A stretch of 64,000 nucleotides of DNA from S015-6 sp964384945. Its GTDB lineage: Bacteria; Desulfobacterota; DSWW01. A model generated the notes under the pieces. That model saw only the letters and a list, made by a program, of their open reading frames with translations, searched no databases and was not told where the DNA came from. Shown in pieces: positions 8,192 through 15,564 of this stretch. Location of the stretch: the NCBI GenBank assembly GCA_964384945.1, contig CAYLMK010000012.1, positions 1 through 64,000 on the forward strand, written 5' to 3'. The stretch's first letter is position 1. The number at the start of each line of letters is the position of its first letter. The position numbers were made by a program, and so were the translations under genes.

Positions 8192-8897
8192 TTTCTTTCC
8201 TCCTGTGAGTCTTGCGGGCCGGGTTGTCGACGGTCTTGGGATCCCCGGGCGGATCGCTCGTCTTCCCGACCAGCAGCCGTGCCGACTCCACCACAAGGCC
8301 GATCTTCTCCTTCGGAGAAGGGCCTCGGAGGCGGCCCTCGAAGAACGCGGAAAACCGTTTGCGATGGTATTCGGAGACCAGCGAATAGGTGAAGAGCGTC
8401 ATCTGGCAGTCCAGGGCATACGCGGCCAGCTCGGTGTCCAGGGACGGATCGATCTCCCCGCGGTCCTTGCCCTGCTCGATCAGCCGACGGAAGAGCTTTT
8501 TCCCCTCGGTTTCGATCTCGGCGGCCATATCGGCAGCAAACCGGTTCATCGAGCCGGAGGAGAGGTCGACCCAGATTTGGACGTAGGGGCGGTGGCGTCC
8601 CGTGAATCGTCGGAGGCCGTCGAAGAGCACTTCGATGGCATCGAAGAAGGATTCGGGGCCCTCCGTGGACTTCCGAAACAGGTCGGTCATCCGCTCGATT
8701 CCGTGATGCATGACCGAGAGGTAGACGTCCTCCTTGTTCCGGAAATACTTGTACAGGGCGCCGTTCGAGATGCCTGCGCGCGCGCAGATTTCGGGGGTGC
8801 TGGCCTGGTGGTAGCCTTTTTCGGCAAAAACGCCGGCGGCTGCGTTCAGGATCTCGGCCCGCCGCTTCGGCGGAAGTTTCTTGAAAGCCGTTTGCAT
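7977..8897 (-). CDS. TetR-family regulator with an out-of-frame extension into DUF1329
   Basis: Residues 10-56 form the TetR helix-turn-helix (KRRAEILNAAAGVFAEKGYH ... SNGALYKYFRNKEDVY). A ligand-binding helical domain runs to about residue 215. Normal family length is 190-225 residues, but this frame continues to 306. Residues 236-306 are read from inside the DUF1329 gene in a different frame and are arginine-, glycine- and proline-rich, as expected for a shadow frame. I infer that the original stop codon was lost by mutation or frameshift. Start ATG 8897 follows no strong Shine-Dalgarno sequence. A perfect 16-base palindrome (8916-8931) overlaps the transcription start, which suggests autorepression. 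Confidence 0.85.
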   Translation of the reverse strand: MQTAFKKLPPKRRAEILNAAAGVFAEKGYHQASTPEICARAGISNGALYKYFRNKEDVYLSVMHHGIERMTDLFRKSTEGPESFFDAIEVLFDGLRRFTGRHRPYVQIWVDLSSGSMNRFAADMAAEIETEGKKLFRRLIEQGKDRGEIDPSLDTELAAYALDCQMTLFTYSLVSEYHRKRFSAFFEGRLRGPSPKEKIGLVVESARLLVGKTSDPPGDPKTVDNPARKTHRRKENDNQTRSPHPRDRSLVSSVPGAGGVRRRRPGGRDRQDKLAEGGRAAPRFGAELGEEGRIHPRYRSPGVGSE

Positions 8898-8915
8898 CGG
8901 TTCCCACGCCACGGC

Positions 8916-8931
8916 GAGAGAGCGCTCTCTC
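8916..8931. promoter_or_regulatory. Perfect palindrome, candidate TetR operator
   Basis: GAGAGAGCGCTCTCTC is a perfect 16-base palindrome lying 18 bases upstream of the TetR start and directly downstream of its -10 box. Position and symmetry fit an operator bound by the adjacent TetR dimer. Repression of its own operon is inferred. Confidence 0.65.
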
Positions 8932-8933
8932 TC

Positions 8934-8962
8934 TAGTAACCCGAAGGGACCCGCCTTGTCAA
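8934..8962 (-). promoter_or_regulatory. Promoter of the TetR-DUF1329 operon
   Basis: TTGACA (8962-8957) lies 17 bases from TTACTA (8939-8934) on the minus strand. The -35 box overlaps the last codons of the upstream methyltransferase gene, so that gene and the TetR unit are separately transcribed. Confidence 0.55.
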
Positions 8963-9609
8963 GCGAATTCCGCTCTTCTCTGCGGGGCTGCCTGCAGGCG
9001 CAGGATGTACAGCTTGTCTTCGTCGACGAACAGGGTGACCTGAAAACCGTACAGTGCAAACAACTCTGCGGCATCGCGTTCGTCCGGGGGGAAATCGTCG
9101 AGAGGAAAGGGCACGTTTGCCTTCAGAACCTGCACAAAGGACCTGCCCAGGGGATGGCTGATCAGGAGGCGCCCGCCGGGACGGAGCATCCGCCGAAGGT
9201 TCGTGAAGGCCGCGTGCTTGTCGATCAGGTTGGAGTAGCAGGCATTGATGAAGGCGACCCCGATGCTTTCGTCCGGCAGGGCGAGGTCCGCTACGTCCCC
9301 CCGCAGCGTGATCACGGATGGGTAGTGGGCTTGCACGAAATCCAGCATCGCATCGGACAGATCGTCGGCATAGATGCGCGAAGGGGAGTGGTTCTGGATC
9401 AGCGGAATCAGAACCCCTGTGCCGGTGCCGACGTCGAGCACGGCATCGGAGGCGGTGATGCCCGCGCAGCGCACGATGCGCTCGAGCCGTTCCGGAACCC
9501 CCTCGGGCAGAGGCGGTTCGAAGATCTCCACGTTCCTGCCGAAGTAGGCGGCCTGAAGGCCGTTGAGCCTGAGAACCTCCTGTCTCGGATACCTCTTGAA
9601 CGGTGCCAT
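8959..9609 (-). CDS. Class I SAM-dependent methyltransferase
   Basis: The 216-residue protein carries the SAM-binding motif VLDVGTGTGVL (57-67), an acidic post-II region (IYADDLSDAML), and motif V-like INACYSNLIDKHAAF with RRMLRPGGRLLISHPLG. This is the layout of ubiquinone/menaquinone-type and small-molecule methyltransferases. It is cytoplasmic and of normal length. It sits between the UroD-like gene, 223 bases upstream, and the TetR unit. Its acceptor is unknown. It is not obviously linked to corrinoid methyl transfer, because it would use SAM. Confidence 0.85.
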   Translation of the reverse strand: MAPFKRYPRQEVLRLNGLQAAYFGRNVEIFEPPLPEGVPERLERIVRCAGITASDAVLDVGTGTGVLIPLIQNHSPSRIYADDLSDAMLDFVQAHYPSVITLRGDVADLALPDESIGVAFINACYSNLIDKHAAFTNLRRMLRPGGRLLISHPLGRSFVQVLKANVPFPLDDFPPDERDAAELFALYGFQVTLFVDEDKLYILRLQAAPQRRAEFA

Positions 9610-9736
9610 GCCGTCCCTTCGCGGATCGTTCGCTGCCTCTCACAGCCTCCCGCCATGGAGGAAAAGCCTGCCTCGCCGGATCAGGATATCCCTCGTCCCC
9701 GGCAACCGGCAAGCCCTGCCCGAGGTCGCCTCGTCC

Positions 9737-9753
9737 GGCATTCGCGGAATGCC
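9737..9753 (-). terminator. Compact hairpin after the UroD-like gene
   Basis: GGCATTC and GAATGCC are perfect arms around a GCG loop, 80 bases beyond the stop of the minus-strand UroD-like gene. There is no T-tract, so it may be a structural or rho-assisted end and not an intrinsic terminator. The rest of the 223-base gap (9610-9832) shows no gene. Confidence 0.35.
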
Positions 9754-9832
9754 CGCCTCGCTGTCGAGGTTGCCTTCTGTCCGACATTCGTCACGTTTCG
9801 GCCGGAGCTTGATTCGCAGGAGCCGCCGCCCC

Positions 9833-11071
9833 TCACAGGGGCAGGCCGTTGTCTCTCACCCACGCATCGAAGGGGAGGAAGGCGGGGGGTCGGAAGGCGA
9901 TTGCCTCGAGGTCCTCGGGGATCGGATAGCGGCCGAACTGCCTGGCTGCGGCCACGGCGGCATGCACGTTTTCCGCCGGTGTGCCTACCGGGATCAGGTT
10001 GAGAAGCAAGGCGAACCTGCCCCGGCCGGCCCCCTGCCGGATCAGAGTGCGCACGGTGTCGGCGATGGTTTGCGGCGTCTCCTCCTCGATCAAATTCGGG
10101 CGTACGTTCAGCATCAGGCAGACCTTCTTCTCGTCCGCGTAGGAGCGGAGCAAGGGGATCCCGACCGCCTCGTAGTCCTCGTTCCACACGAGCAGATAGA
10201 AGGGGCGTATCGCCGGGAAGCGGTTGCCGGGGATCATCATCTCCATCTTGATGTCCAGGACATCCCTCGGCTCTCGTACGGCCCTTTCTCCCCAGCTTCC
10301 GGTGTCCAGGACCGTCCGTGTCGCGGTGGAGGTTGCGCGGATGACCTTTGCCAAATAAGGCAGGCAGAACTCCCTTACCATCTCGATCGTGACGTTCGGT
10401 TGCGAGGCCCAGGCGTCTGCCATCACGATGACCGAGGCGCGGGTCTCTTCTCCGATCTTCTCGATCCAGGGCGCGACCACCTCCATGCTGTAGAACTCCA
10501 TCAGGCGATGGGCAAAGGCGGGCCTGCGCCGCATATCGCGAAGGAAGGGCACATAGCCGCGGGTGAGTACCGCCAAGGTGAAGGGGGAGCATGCATAGCC
10601 CATGGGCGGCCATCCCGTGATGTCCTCGTAGCGCCTGTAAGCGTCCAACACGTAGGGCATCCGGCCGTCTCTTCCCGGCCTGGGCGGACGAAGCCGATCG
10701 AGATCCTGCTCGGCATGGATCAGGGGAGCCGTGCTGTCCACGTCCGGCTCGCTTTCGTCGCGCCAGATCAGTCTCTGCCCGAGGGCCTCGAGTTCGATGT
10801 TGTAGAAATCGAAGACGGGCGTCCAAAAATCGACCCCGAAGTAAGCCGCCATGTGGAAGGAGGCGTGGATGAACAGGCGGGGGTCGCGGAAGAACTGCTC
10901 CGCCGACAGCCCGTGCATGCCCATGGCATAGGTGTAAGGCTGGCATAGGATCGGCACCCGGTCCGGCGTGCCGTAGATCCCGGCGATGAGACGCTCGAAG
11001 CCGTCCGGTCGTCCGAATCGCAGGCCCTTGGCGTACAGCAGGCCTTTGGCCCATTTCACCACAGTGCCCAT
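9833..11071 (-). CDS. UroD-like (MtaA/CmuA-type) methyltransferase family protein
   Basis: The 412-residue protein has the uroporphyrinogen decarboxylase fold used by corrinoid-dependent methyltransferases: a DRVPILCQPY start to the barrel, then a long TIM-barrel with WPPMGYACSPFTLAVLTRGY. It begins one base after the stop of the corrinoid protein gene, a tight coupling typical of methyl-transfer pairs. It is therefore expected to move a methyl group to or from that cobalamin protein. I could not find the usual H-x-C ... C zinc site of MtaA/MtbA, so the chemistry may differ. It is very unlikely to be HemE of haem synthesis, since the length and context do not fit. Confidence 0.8.
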   Translation of the reverse strand: MGTVVKWAKGLLYAKGLRFGRPDGFERLIAGIYGTPDRVPILCQPYTYAMGMHGLSAEQFFRDPRLFIHASFHMAAYFGVDFWTPVFDFYNIELEALGQRLIWRDESEPDVDSTAPLIHAEQDLDRLRPPRPGRDGRMPYVLDAYRRYEDITGWPPMGYACSPFTLAVLTRGYVPFLRDMRRRPAFAHRLMEFYSMEVVAPWIEKIGEETRASVIVMADAWASQPNVTIEMVREFCLPYLAKVIRATSTATRTVLDTGSWGERAVREPRDVLDIKMEMMIPGNRFPAIRPFYLLVWNEDYEAVGIPLLRSYADEKKVCLMLNVRPNLIEEETPQTIADTVRTLIRQGAGRGRFALLLNLIPVGTPAENVHAAVAAARQFGRYPIPEDLEAIAFRPPAFLPFDAWVRDNGLPL

Positions 11072-11707
11072 CTAGCTCCCGCCCAGAATCCTGTCAAGGA
11101 CCTCGACGGCCTCTGCGGCGTTCTCCCCGTAACCGTCGGCTCCGATCCGTTTCGCGTACTCCGGGGTCACCGGCGCTCCGCCGACGATGACTTTCACCTT
11201 CTCGCGCAGGCCGGACTCCTCGAGGGCCCGGATCACGTCCTGCATCTTCCGCATCGTGGTTGTCATGTACGCCCCGAGCCCCAGCACATCCGGCATGAGT
11301 GTCCGAGTCTTGTCGACGATCTCACGGATGGCCACGTCGACTCCCATGTCAACGACTTCGTAGGAAGCGCATCGCAACATGGCGATCACGAGGTTCTTGC
11401 CGATGTCGTGCGCATCCCCCTCGACCGTGCCCACCAGGATTCTGCCTTTGTAAGACCTCTTGTCGGCCGCAAGGAAGGGCTCGATCCGTTTCATGGCCTC
11501 CTTGTAAGCCTCCGTGGCCAGGATCATGTCCGGAAGGAAGTAGTCTCCGGCCTGCCAGAGTCGCCCGGCTTCGAAAATGCCCGCAACCGCTCCTTTCTCC
11601 AACAGATCCTTCGGATCCACCCCTTGTACGAGGGCGCCGGCGACGATCGAACCGGCCCTGATCTCGTCGCCCTCACAAACCGCCTTCTTGAGCTCGTCCT
11701 GCCACAC
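11072..11707 (-). CDS. Corrinoid (cobalamin-binding) methyl-carrier protein 1
   Basis: This 211-residue protein has the two-part layout of MtaC/MtbC/MttC corrinoid proteins: a helical cap (about 1-85) with GRLWQAGDYFLPDMI, then a Rossmann-like B12 domain. The cobalt-ligand motif D98-A-H100-D-I-G103 is intact, followed by the SxL-equivalent LGAYMTTTM and VGGAPV. H100 should bind cobalt in base-off form. The adjacent UroD-like protein is its likely methyltransferase. Promoter at 11733-11762. No RamA-type activating protein occurs in the window, so reactivation must be encoded elsewhere. Confidence 0.92.
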   Translation of the reverse strand: MWQDELKKAVCEGDEIRAGSIVAGALVQGVDPKDLLEKGAVAGIFEAGRLWQAGDYFLPDMILATEAYKEAMKRIEPFLAADKRSYKGRILVGTVEGDAHDIGKNLVIAMLRCASYEVVDMGVDVAIREIVDKTRTLMPDVLGLGAYMTTTMRKMQDVIRALEESGLREKVKVIVGGAPVTPEYAKRIGADGYGENAAEAVEVLDRILGGS

Positions 11708-11732
11708 CCTGGGGATCCTCCCGGAGAGAACG

Positions 11733-11762
11733 AGCTTAGAGAAAGCGTTGTACGGGAGTCAA
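11733..11762 (-). promoter_or_regulatory. Promoter of corrinoid operon 1
   Basis: TTGACT (11762-11757) and TAAGCT (11738-11733) are 18 bases apart on the minus strand, upstream of the corrinoid start at 11707. Confidence 0.5.
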
Positions 11763-11794
11763 GGGTGCGGGCCGCTCCGATAGGCGCCCTCGCC

Positions 11795-11823
11795 TTGCCA
11801 GGGGGGAGAATCTACTCTAGAAT
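11795..11823 (+). promoter_or_regulatory. Promoter of the TPR lipoprotein gene
   Basis: TTGCCA (11795-11800) is followed after 17 bases by TAGAAT (11818-11823). A leader of about 85 bases follows, with a GGCCCGG/CCGGGCC hairpin at 11832-11855 at its 5' end. Confidence 0.5.
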
Positions 11824-11913
11824 GCAGAAAAGGCCCGGGGAGCGATTGCCGGGCCCTGTGCCGTCCCGATTTGATGCGGCTGCGCGCCTCTGCGAGGCTG
11901 AAATAGAGGGTAC

Positions 11914-12630
11914 ATGAAACGGATTGCGGCCTTTTCGGTTCTCCTGCCCATGCTCTGCTGTTGCGCCGCGCGGAATCAGAAGGGCTCCGAGGCTTACAAG
12001 GACCTCCCGATCCGGGTGATGAAGCTCCTGGACGCGGCCGAGCGGGAGAGGGACTTGTCCAGGCATCGATGGTGCTCCATTTCCGACCTGACCGAACAAC
12101 TGGACTCCATCAAGAAGGACATGGCCCGAGGAGCCCCGATGGCGAAGGTCGAACGGAAGGTCCTTGCCGCGGAGCGCTTCGCCACGGCCTATGATATGCA
12201 ATACCAGCTCAGCCAGGACGTGGAAGCACAGGGAAGCCTGGAAACGGTGATTCGGCTCTACACGGAGGCGATCGAGCTGAACGAGAACTATGCCGAGGCC
12301 TACGACAACCGCGGGGAGGCCTATCTGGTCAAGGGGGACTTCTCACAGGCCCTCCGGGATCTGCGCAAGGCCGTGGAGATCAAGCCCGGGCTCGCCAATG
12401 CCTACAATGGGCTGGGAAACATCTACCACCTCGAACGGGACCTCGACCAGGCGATCTTTTATTACAGCAAGGCCATTGAGATCAGCTGGGAATTCGCGGT
12501 CGCATGGACGAACCGAGGGGATGCCCGCATGTCCAAAGGAGAGGTCAGCGAAGCGATGTGGGATTTCAACGTTGCCTGCCAGCTCGGGTACGAACCCGCC
12601 TGCCGGGAGCTTTTTGTGCTGGAAAGGTGA
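11914..12630 (+). CDS. TPR-repeat protein, probable lipoprotein
   Basis: The 238-residue product starts with a short signal, MKRIAAFSVLLPMLCCCAA, whose cysteine cluster could be a non-standard lipobox (L-C-C-C). Three tetratricopeptide repeats follow from about residue 105: 'LETVIRLYTEAIELNENYAEAYDNRGEAYLVKGDF', 'ALRDLRKAVEI' and 'DQAIFYYSKAIEI' are their cores. TPR lipoproteins act as protein-binding scaffolds in the periplasm. Partners are not evident, because the next gene encodes a small membrane protein 104 bases on. The family and repeats are clear; localisation is inferred. Confidence 0.8.
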   Translation: MKRIAAFSVLLPMLCCCAARNQKGSEAYKDLPIRVMKLLDAAERERDLSRHRWCSISDLTEQLDSIKKDMARGAPMAKVERKVLAAERFATAYDMQYQLSQDVEAQGSLETVIRLYTEAIELNENYAEAYDNRGEAYLVKGDFSQALRDLRKAVEIKPGLANAYNGLGNIYHLERDLDQAIFYYSKAIEISWEFAVAWTNRGDARMSKGEVSEAMWDFNVACQLGYEPACRELFVLER

Positions 12631-12734
12631 GGGCCTTCCCCTAAAGTTGTCTCTCCGATCTTCCGAAAAACGATTATAGAAGCCAAAGTCTTTGTTTCGT
12701 CTCTGAGGGGCCATCCTCGGGAACGGGGACATTC

Positions 12735-12992
12735 ATGAACCTGTTGACCCTTTTCGAGTTCTTTCTCCTGGCGCTTTCTTTCTACAGCATCGCCAGCTTC
12801 TCGGGCCTGTCGAAGTTGACCGTCCCGCTGGCATGCCTGTTCTGCATCTTCTGGGTGCAGAAGCTCGAGAAGCGGATGCGGGAGGAAGAGGAGGCCAGGA
12901 AGCGGCTCTTGCAGTACCGGCTGGAGAAACACCACGCAGCGCAGAGCCGGCATCCCCCGCAGGTCCGCATTCCTTCCGACAGCGAGGGATGA
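12735..12992 (+). CDS. Small membrane protein with coiled C-terminus (85 aa)
   Basis: Residues 3-42 are strongly hydrophobic (FEFFLLALSFYSIASF ... LTVPLACLFCIFWV), enough for one long or two short membrane helices. Residues 43-70 are charged and helical (KLEKRMREEEEARKRLLQYR), likely a cytoplasmic coiled coil. No family recognised. It follows the TPR gene on the same strand with a 104-base gap and may be co-transcribed. Composition looks coding. Confidence 0.55.
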   Translation: MNLLTLFEFFLLALSFYSIASFSGLSKLTVPLACLFCIFWVQKLEKRMREEEEARKRLLQYRLEKHHAAQSRHPPQVRIPSDSEG

Positions 12993-13025
12993 GAGAACTC
13001 CCTCCCGTTCCGCAGCCTTGCGCGC

Positions 13026-13319
13026 TCATTGCACAGGGCCGAGCTTGCACAAGGTAAAGGCCGTTCCCCAGGGCGTCTCGCAATAGTCGATCATGGCATC
13101 GACCAGCGCCGCCCCGACACAGGGCCCCAGCAGCAGTACCTTTCGGCCGTCCTCCGCCGTAATGACGAGATCCCCTTCCTCCTGCTTGTCCAGGATGAAA
13201 CCCAGGGGCGTCGAGGGGCAGGGGGCAAGAACCACGCGAATGGCCTCTTGCGGATCTCTCGTGTGCTGCCGCAGGGCCTTCAGGAGTCTTGCCTTTGCCC
13301 TTTCGGTCAGGGTCAGCAT
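13026..13319 (-). CDS. IscA/HesB-like domain protein lacking the C-terminal CxC
   Basis: The 97-residue protein follows the HesB/IscA pattern: LTERAKARLLKALRQ helix, then VVLAPCPSTPLGFILD in the place of the GGCSGF turn, and AMIDYCETPWGTAFTL in the place of the EIDYxE-SGFxF segment. The C-terminal C-G-C that, with the first cysteine, binds iron or a cluster in IscA is absent; the end is CKLGPVQ. Cysteines remain at about residues 34, 67, 80 and 91. It may be a diverged scaffold or a structural relative. The start ATG at 13319 is chosen where homology begins. Confidence 0.6.
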   Translation of the reverse strand: MLTLTERAKARLLKALRQHTRDPQEAIRVVLAPCPSTPLGFILDKQEEGDLVITAEDGRKVLLLGPCVGAALVDAMIDYCETPWGTAFTLCKLGPVQ

Positions 13320-13625
13320 GTCCGTTCCTGTCTTCCGGTATCCGGGATCCTCGATCGCGGAGGGCATTGCGCTTCGCCTCCTTCGGTTTGCTTGCCGGAC
13401 GAGGCCCCTCCCCGCCAAACAGCGTTAGCAATGTCCGTACCAACAAGGTTGGGGGCGTCGGAAATCTTTAACTATTGGAAAATAATATTGAATTTGAAAT
13501 TTGGCTGAACAGGATTCGTTACGGTGGGCCCTGAAACTGACACAAACCTTGACACTTCGTTGCCGGGAGTGGACCGGTCTGGCGGTTCTTCGATGGATGC
13601 CGGGTCCGGAGCCGGCGCCCTCCCG
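13320..13625. other. Intergenic stretch with an AT-rich patch
   Basis: These 306 bases lie between two minus-strand genes and show no supported gene. Bases about 13462-13505 are strikingly AT-rich against the GC-rich background. On the minus strand a TATTAT box with a weak TTCAGC box 16 bases upstream could form a promoter for the IscA-like gene. Nothing else was seen. Confidence 0.5.
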
Positions 13626-15374
13626 CTAAGGCTGCCCGTAGGCCTCCCGTACCTTCTCTCGAAGCATCTTTCCGACCGGTGAACGCGGCAGTTCGTCCAC
13701 AAATCGGACGGACCGGGGGATCTTGTAGCCTGCAAGCTCGGCACGGCAGAAATCGAGCAGCTCCTTCGGTTCCGCCAGCTCGCCCTTCCTCAGTTGGATC
13801 ACGGCCCGGACGCTCGTGCCCCACTCTTCGTCGGGCACCCCGATGACGCAGACGTCATCCACCTTGGGATGTCGGATGAGGACCTCTTCGACCTCGAGGG
13901 GATAGACCTTCTCGCCTCCCGTGTTGATGCATTCCTTCTTTCGGTCCGCGACCCGGATCTCCCCGTTTTCGTCGAGAAAGCCGAGGTCCCCGCTCCGGAA
14001 CCATCCGTCCTGCATGACCTCTCGGGTCTTTTCGTCGTCCTTGTAATAGCCCTTCATCACCGTGCTGGAGCGGTACAGGATCTCTCCCACCTCCCCGGGA
14101 GGCAGGTCCCTGCCGCTCTCGTCCACGACCCGAACATCGACGATGGAGCGGCCCACGGACCGGTGCTGGAGCCTTTCTTCATCCATGTCCACGCGAATGG
14201 ATGTGACGGGCGTCATCTCGGTCTGGCCGAAGGCGTCCAGGATCATCGCGTTGGGGAAGAGCTTGAGGATCTCTTTCTTGAGGGATGCGGGGGCGACGCC
14301 CCCGCCGGTCGCGGCCACACGCAGGGAGGTCAGGTCGTAACGGCCCGCGTCCGGATGGCTGACCAGCTTCTTCCATCCGGTCGGCACGTTGCCCATGTTG
14401 GTGATCTTCTCTGTCTCGACCAGGCTCAGGACCAGCGAAGGGTCGAACCGCACCGAGTCGGGCAGCACCAGCGTCATGGATCCGCTGAGCGCTCCCATCA
14501 TCATATTTGCGTACGCGGCATCGTGAAACAGGGGCATGGAGGGATAGGTATACTTTCGTGCTCTCTTGTACCCCTTACGGGCCGCATCCGGGTCGGAGAA
14601 CACCTCGCGGGCCCTTTTCTTGAGCCGCGCCTCGGCGCCGGGGCCCTTGAGCCAGTTCTTGACCACCCGGGTTCGCAGGAGCGGGCCCAGCAGGGAGGGG
14701 GCGGGCAGGGGCAGCGCTTCCACAACACGCTGGTGTCGACGGGCCGGAACATCCAGGGTGAGGGATCGGATGAGGAGGGCCGTGAAGAGCGTGGAGAACA
14801 TGTCGAGATGGGCTTCATAGGTGAGCATGACGCCCTTGGGAGAGCCGGTGGTGCCCCCGGTGTAGATCATGACCGCAACGTCTTTCCATTCGTTGGCAAC
14901 GCGCGGGTCGGTTTCCGCGGCATCCGCCAAGAGCCCTTCATAATCCAAGGCCGCCGCAAGCCCCCCCTCGCCCCGGCGGACGAAATGCCGGATGCCCTTC
15001 AGTCTCGGTTGCGCGGCCTCGACCGCATCGGCCCAGATGGAATCGTACAGAAACACGCGGGCATCGCAGTGGTTGCCCTGGTATTCGATCTCCCGGGGCG
15101 TGAACCGATAGTTCATGGGCGCCGGGACCGCCCCCGCCGCCTGAATACCGAAATTGATTTCCAGGAACTCGGGGGTGTTGTGAAACATCATGGCCACGTT
15201 GTCGCCCCGCTTCACGCCGAGGGCGATCAGGGCGTTGGCGACCCGGAACACGCGGGGAACGAACGCGCGCCACGTGATCCGGCGGTCGCCGAAGAGGATG
15301 TACTCCCCCCCGGCGTTGTGGATGGCGCAGGAAAGGAAGCTGTTGGCGATGATGTTGGGGGAGTATGTGCCCAT
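13626..15374 (-). CDS. AMP-forming acyl-CoA synthetase/ligase
   Basis: This 582-residue ANL-superfamily enzyme should convert an acid to its CoA ester via an adenylate. The P-loop VMIYTGGTTGSPKGVML is near residues 180-196, the FGQTEMTP motif in the middle, the GWFRSGDLGFLDENGEI hinge and DRKKECINTGGEKVYP further on, and the catalytic lysine in PRSPVGKMLREKV near the end. An insertion of about 70 residues between the P-loop and the second motif (basic, LLRTRVVKNWLKGP region) makes it longer than typical. Start ATG 15374 follows GGAGGGCTC. It diverges from corrinoid operon 2 with its own promoter, so the two may serve one pathway. Confidence 0.9.
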   Translation of the reverse strand: MGTYSPNIIANSFLSCAIHNAGGEYILFGDRRITWRAFVPRVFRVANALIALGVKRGDNVAMMFHNTPEFLEINFGIQAAGAVPAPMNYRFTPREIEYQGNHCDARVFLYDSIWADAVEAAQPRLKGIRHFVRRGEGGLAAALDYEGLLADAAETDPRVANEWKDVAVMIYTGGTTGSPKGVMLTYEAHLDMFSTLFTALLIRSLTLDVPARRHQRVVEALPLPAPSLLGPLLRTRVVKNWLKGPGAEARLKKRAREVFSDPDAARKGYKRARKYTYPSMPLFHDAAYANMMMGALSGSMTLVLPDSVRFDPSLVLSLVETEKITNMGNVPTGWKKLVSHPDAGRYDLTSLRVAATGGGVAPASLKKEILKLFPNAMILDAFGQTEMTPVTSIRVDMDEERLQHRSVGRSIVDVRVVDESGRDLPPGEVGEILYRSSTVMKGYYKDDEKTREVMQDGWFRSGDLGFLDENGEIRVADRKKECINTGGEKVYPLEVEEVLIRHPKVDDVCVIGVPDEEWGTSVRAVIQLRKGELAEPKELLDFCRAELAGYKIPRSVRFVDELPRSPVGKMLREKVREAYGQP

Positions 15375-15404
15375 GAGCCCTCCGGGAATCGGAATGGAGC
15401 CAAG

Positions 15405-15434
15405 AGAATAACGAAGCGTTTTGCCCGGTGTCAA
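15405..15434 (-). promoter_or_regulatory. Promoter of the acyl-CoA ligase gene
   Basis: TTGACA (15434-15429) is separated by 18 bases from TATTCT (15410-15405) on the minus strand, 30 bases upstream of the start at 15374. Confidence 0.65.
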
Positions 15435-15461
15435 TCGCGGAGGATGCCCGACGAGCCGACG

Positions 15462-15491
15462 TTGACACGGCTCGGCCCGACTCCCTAGAGT
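15462..15491 (+). promoter_or_regulatory. Promoter of corrinoid operon 2
   Basis: TTGACA (15462-15467), an 18-base spacer and TAGAGT (15486-15491) lie 74 bases upstream of the corrinoid gene. The same boxes and spacing recur at 28034-28063. Confidence 0.65.
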
Positions 15492-15564
15492 GTAGGGCGG
15501 TTCGTGCGCAAAGGGGCCTCGCGGTCGGGTCTCGCGGGTCCCCCATCCTTGCGGGAAGAGGATC

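Noticed and set aside
11832..11855. Intrinsic terminator
   Set aside because: The GGCCCGG/CCGGGCC hairpin lies downstream of a promoter and has no T-run, so it is more likely a leader structure of the TPR gene.
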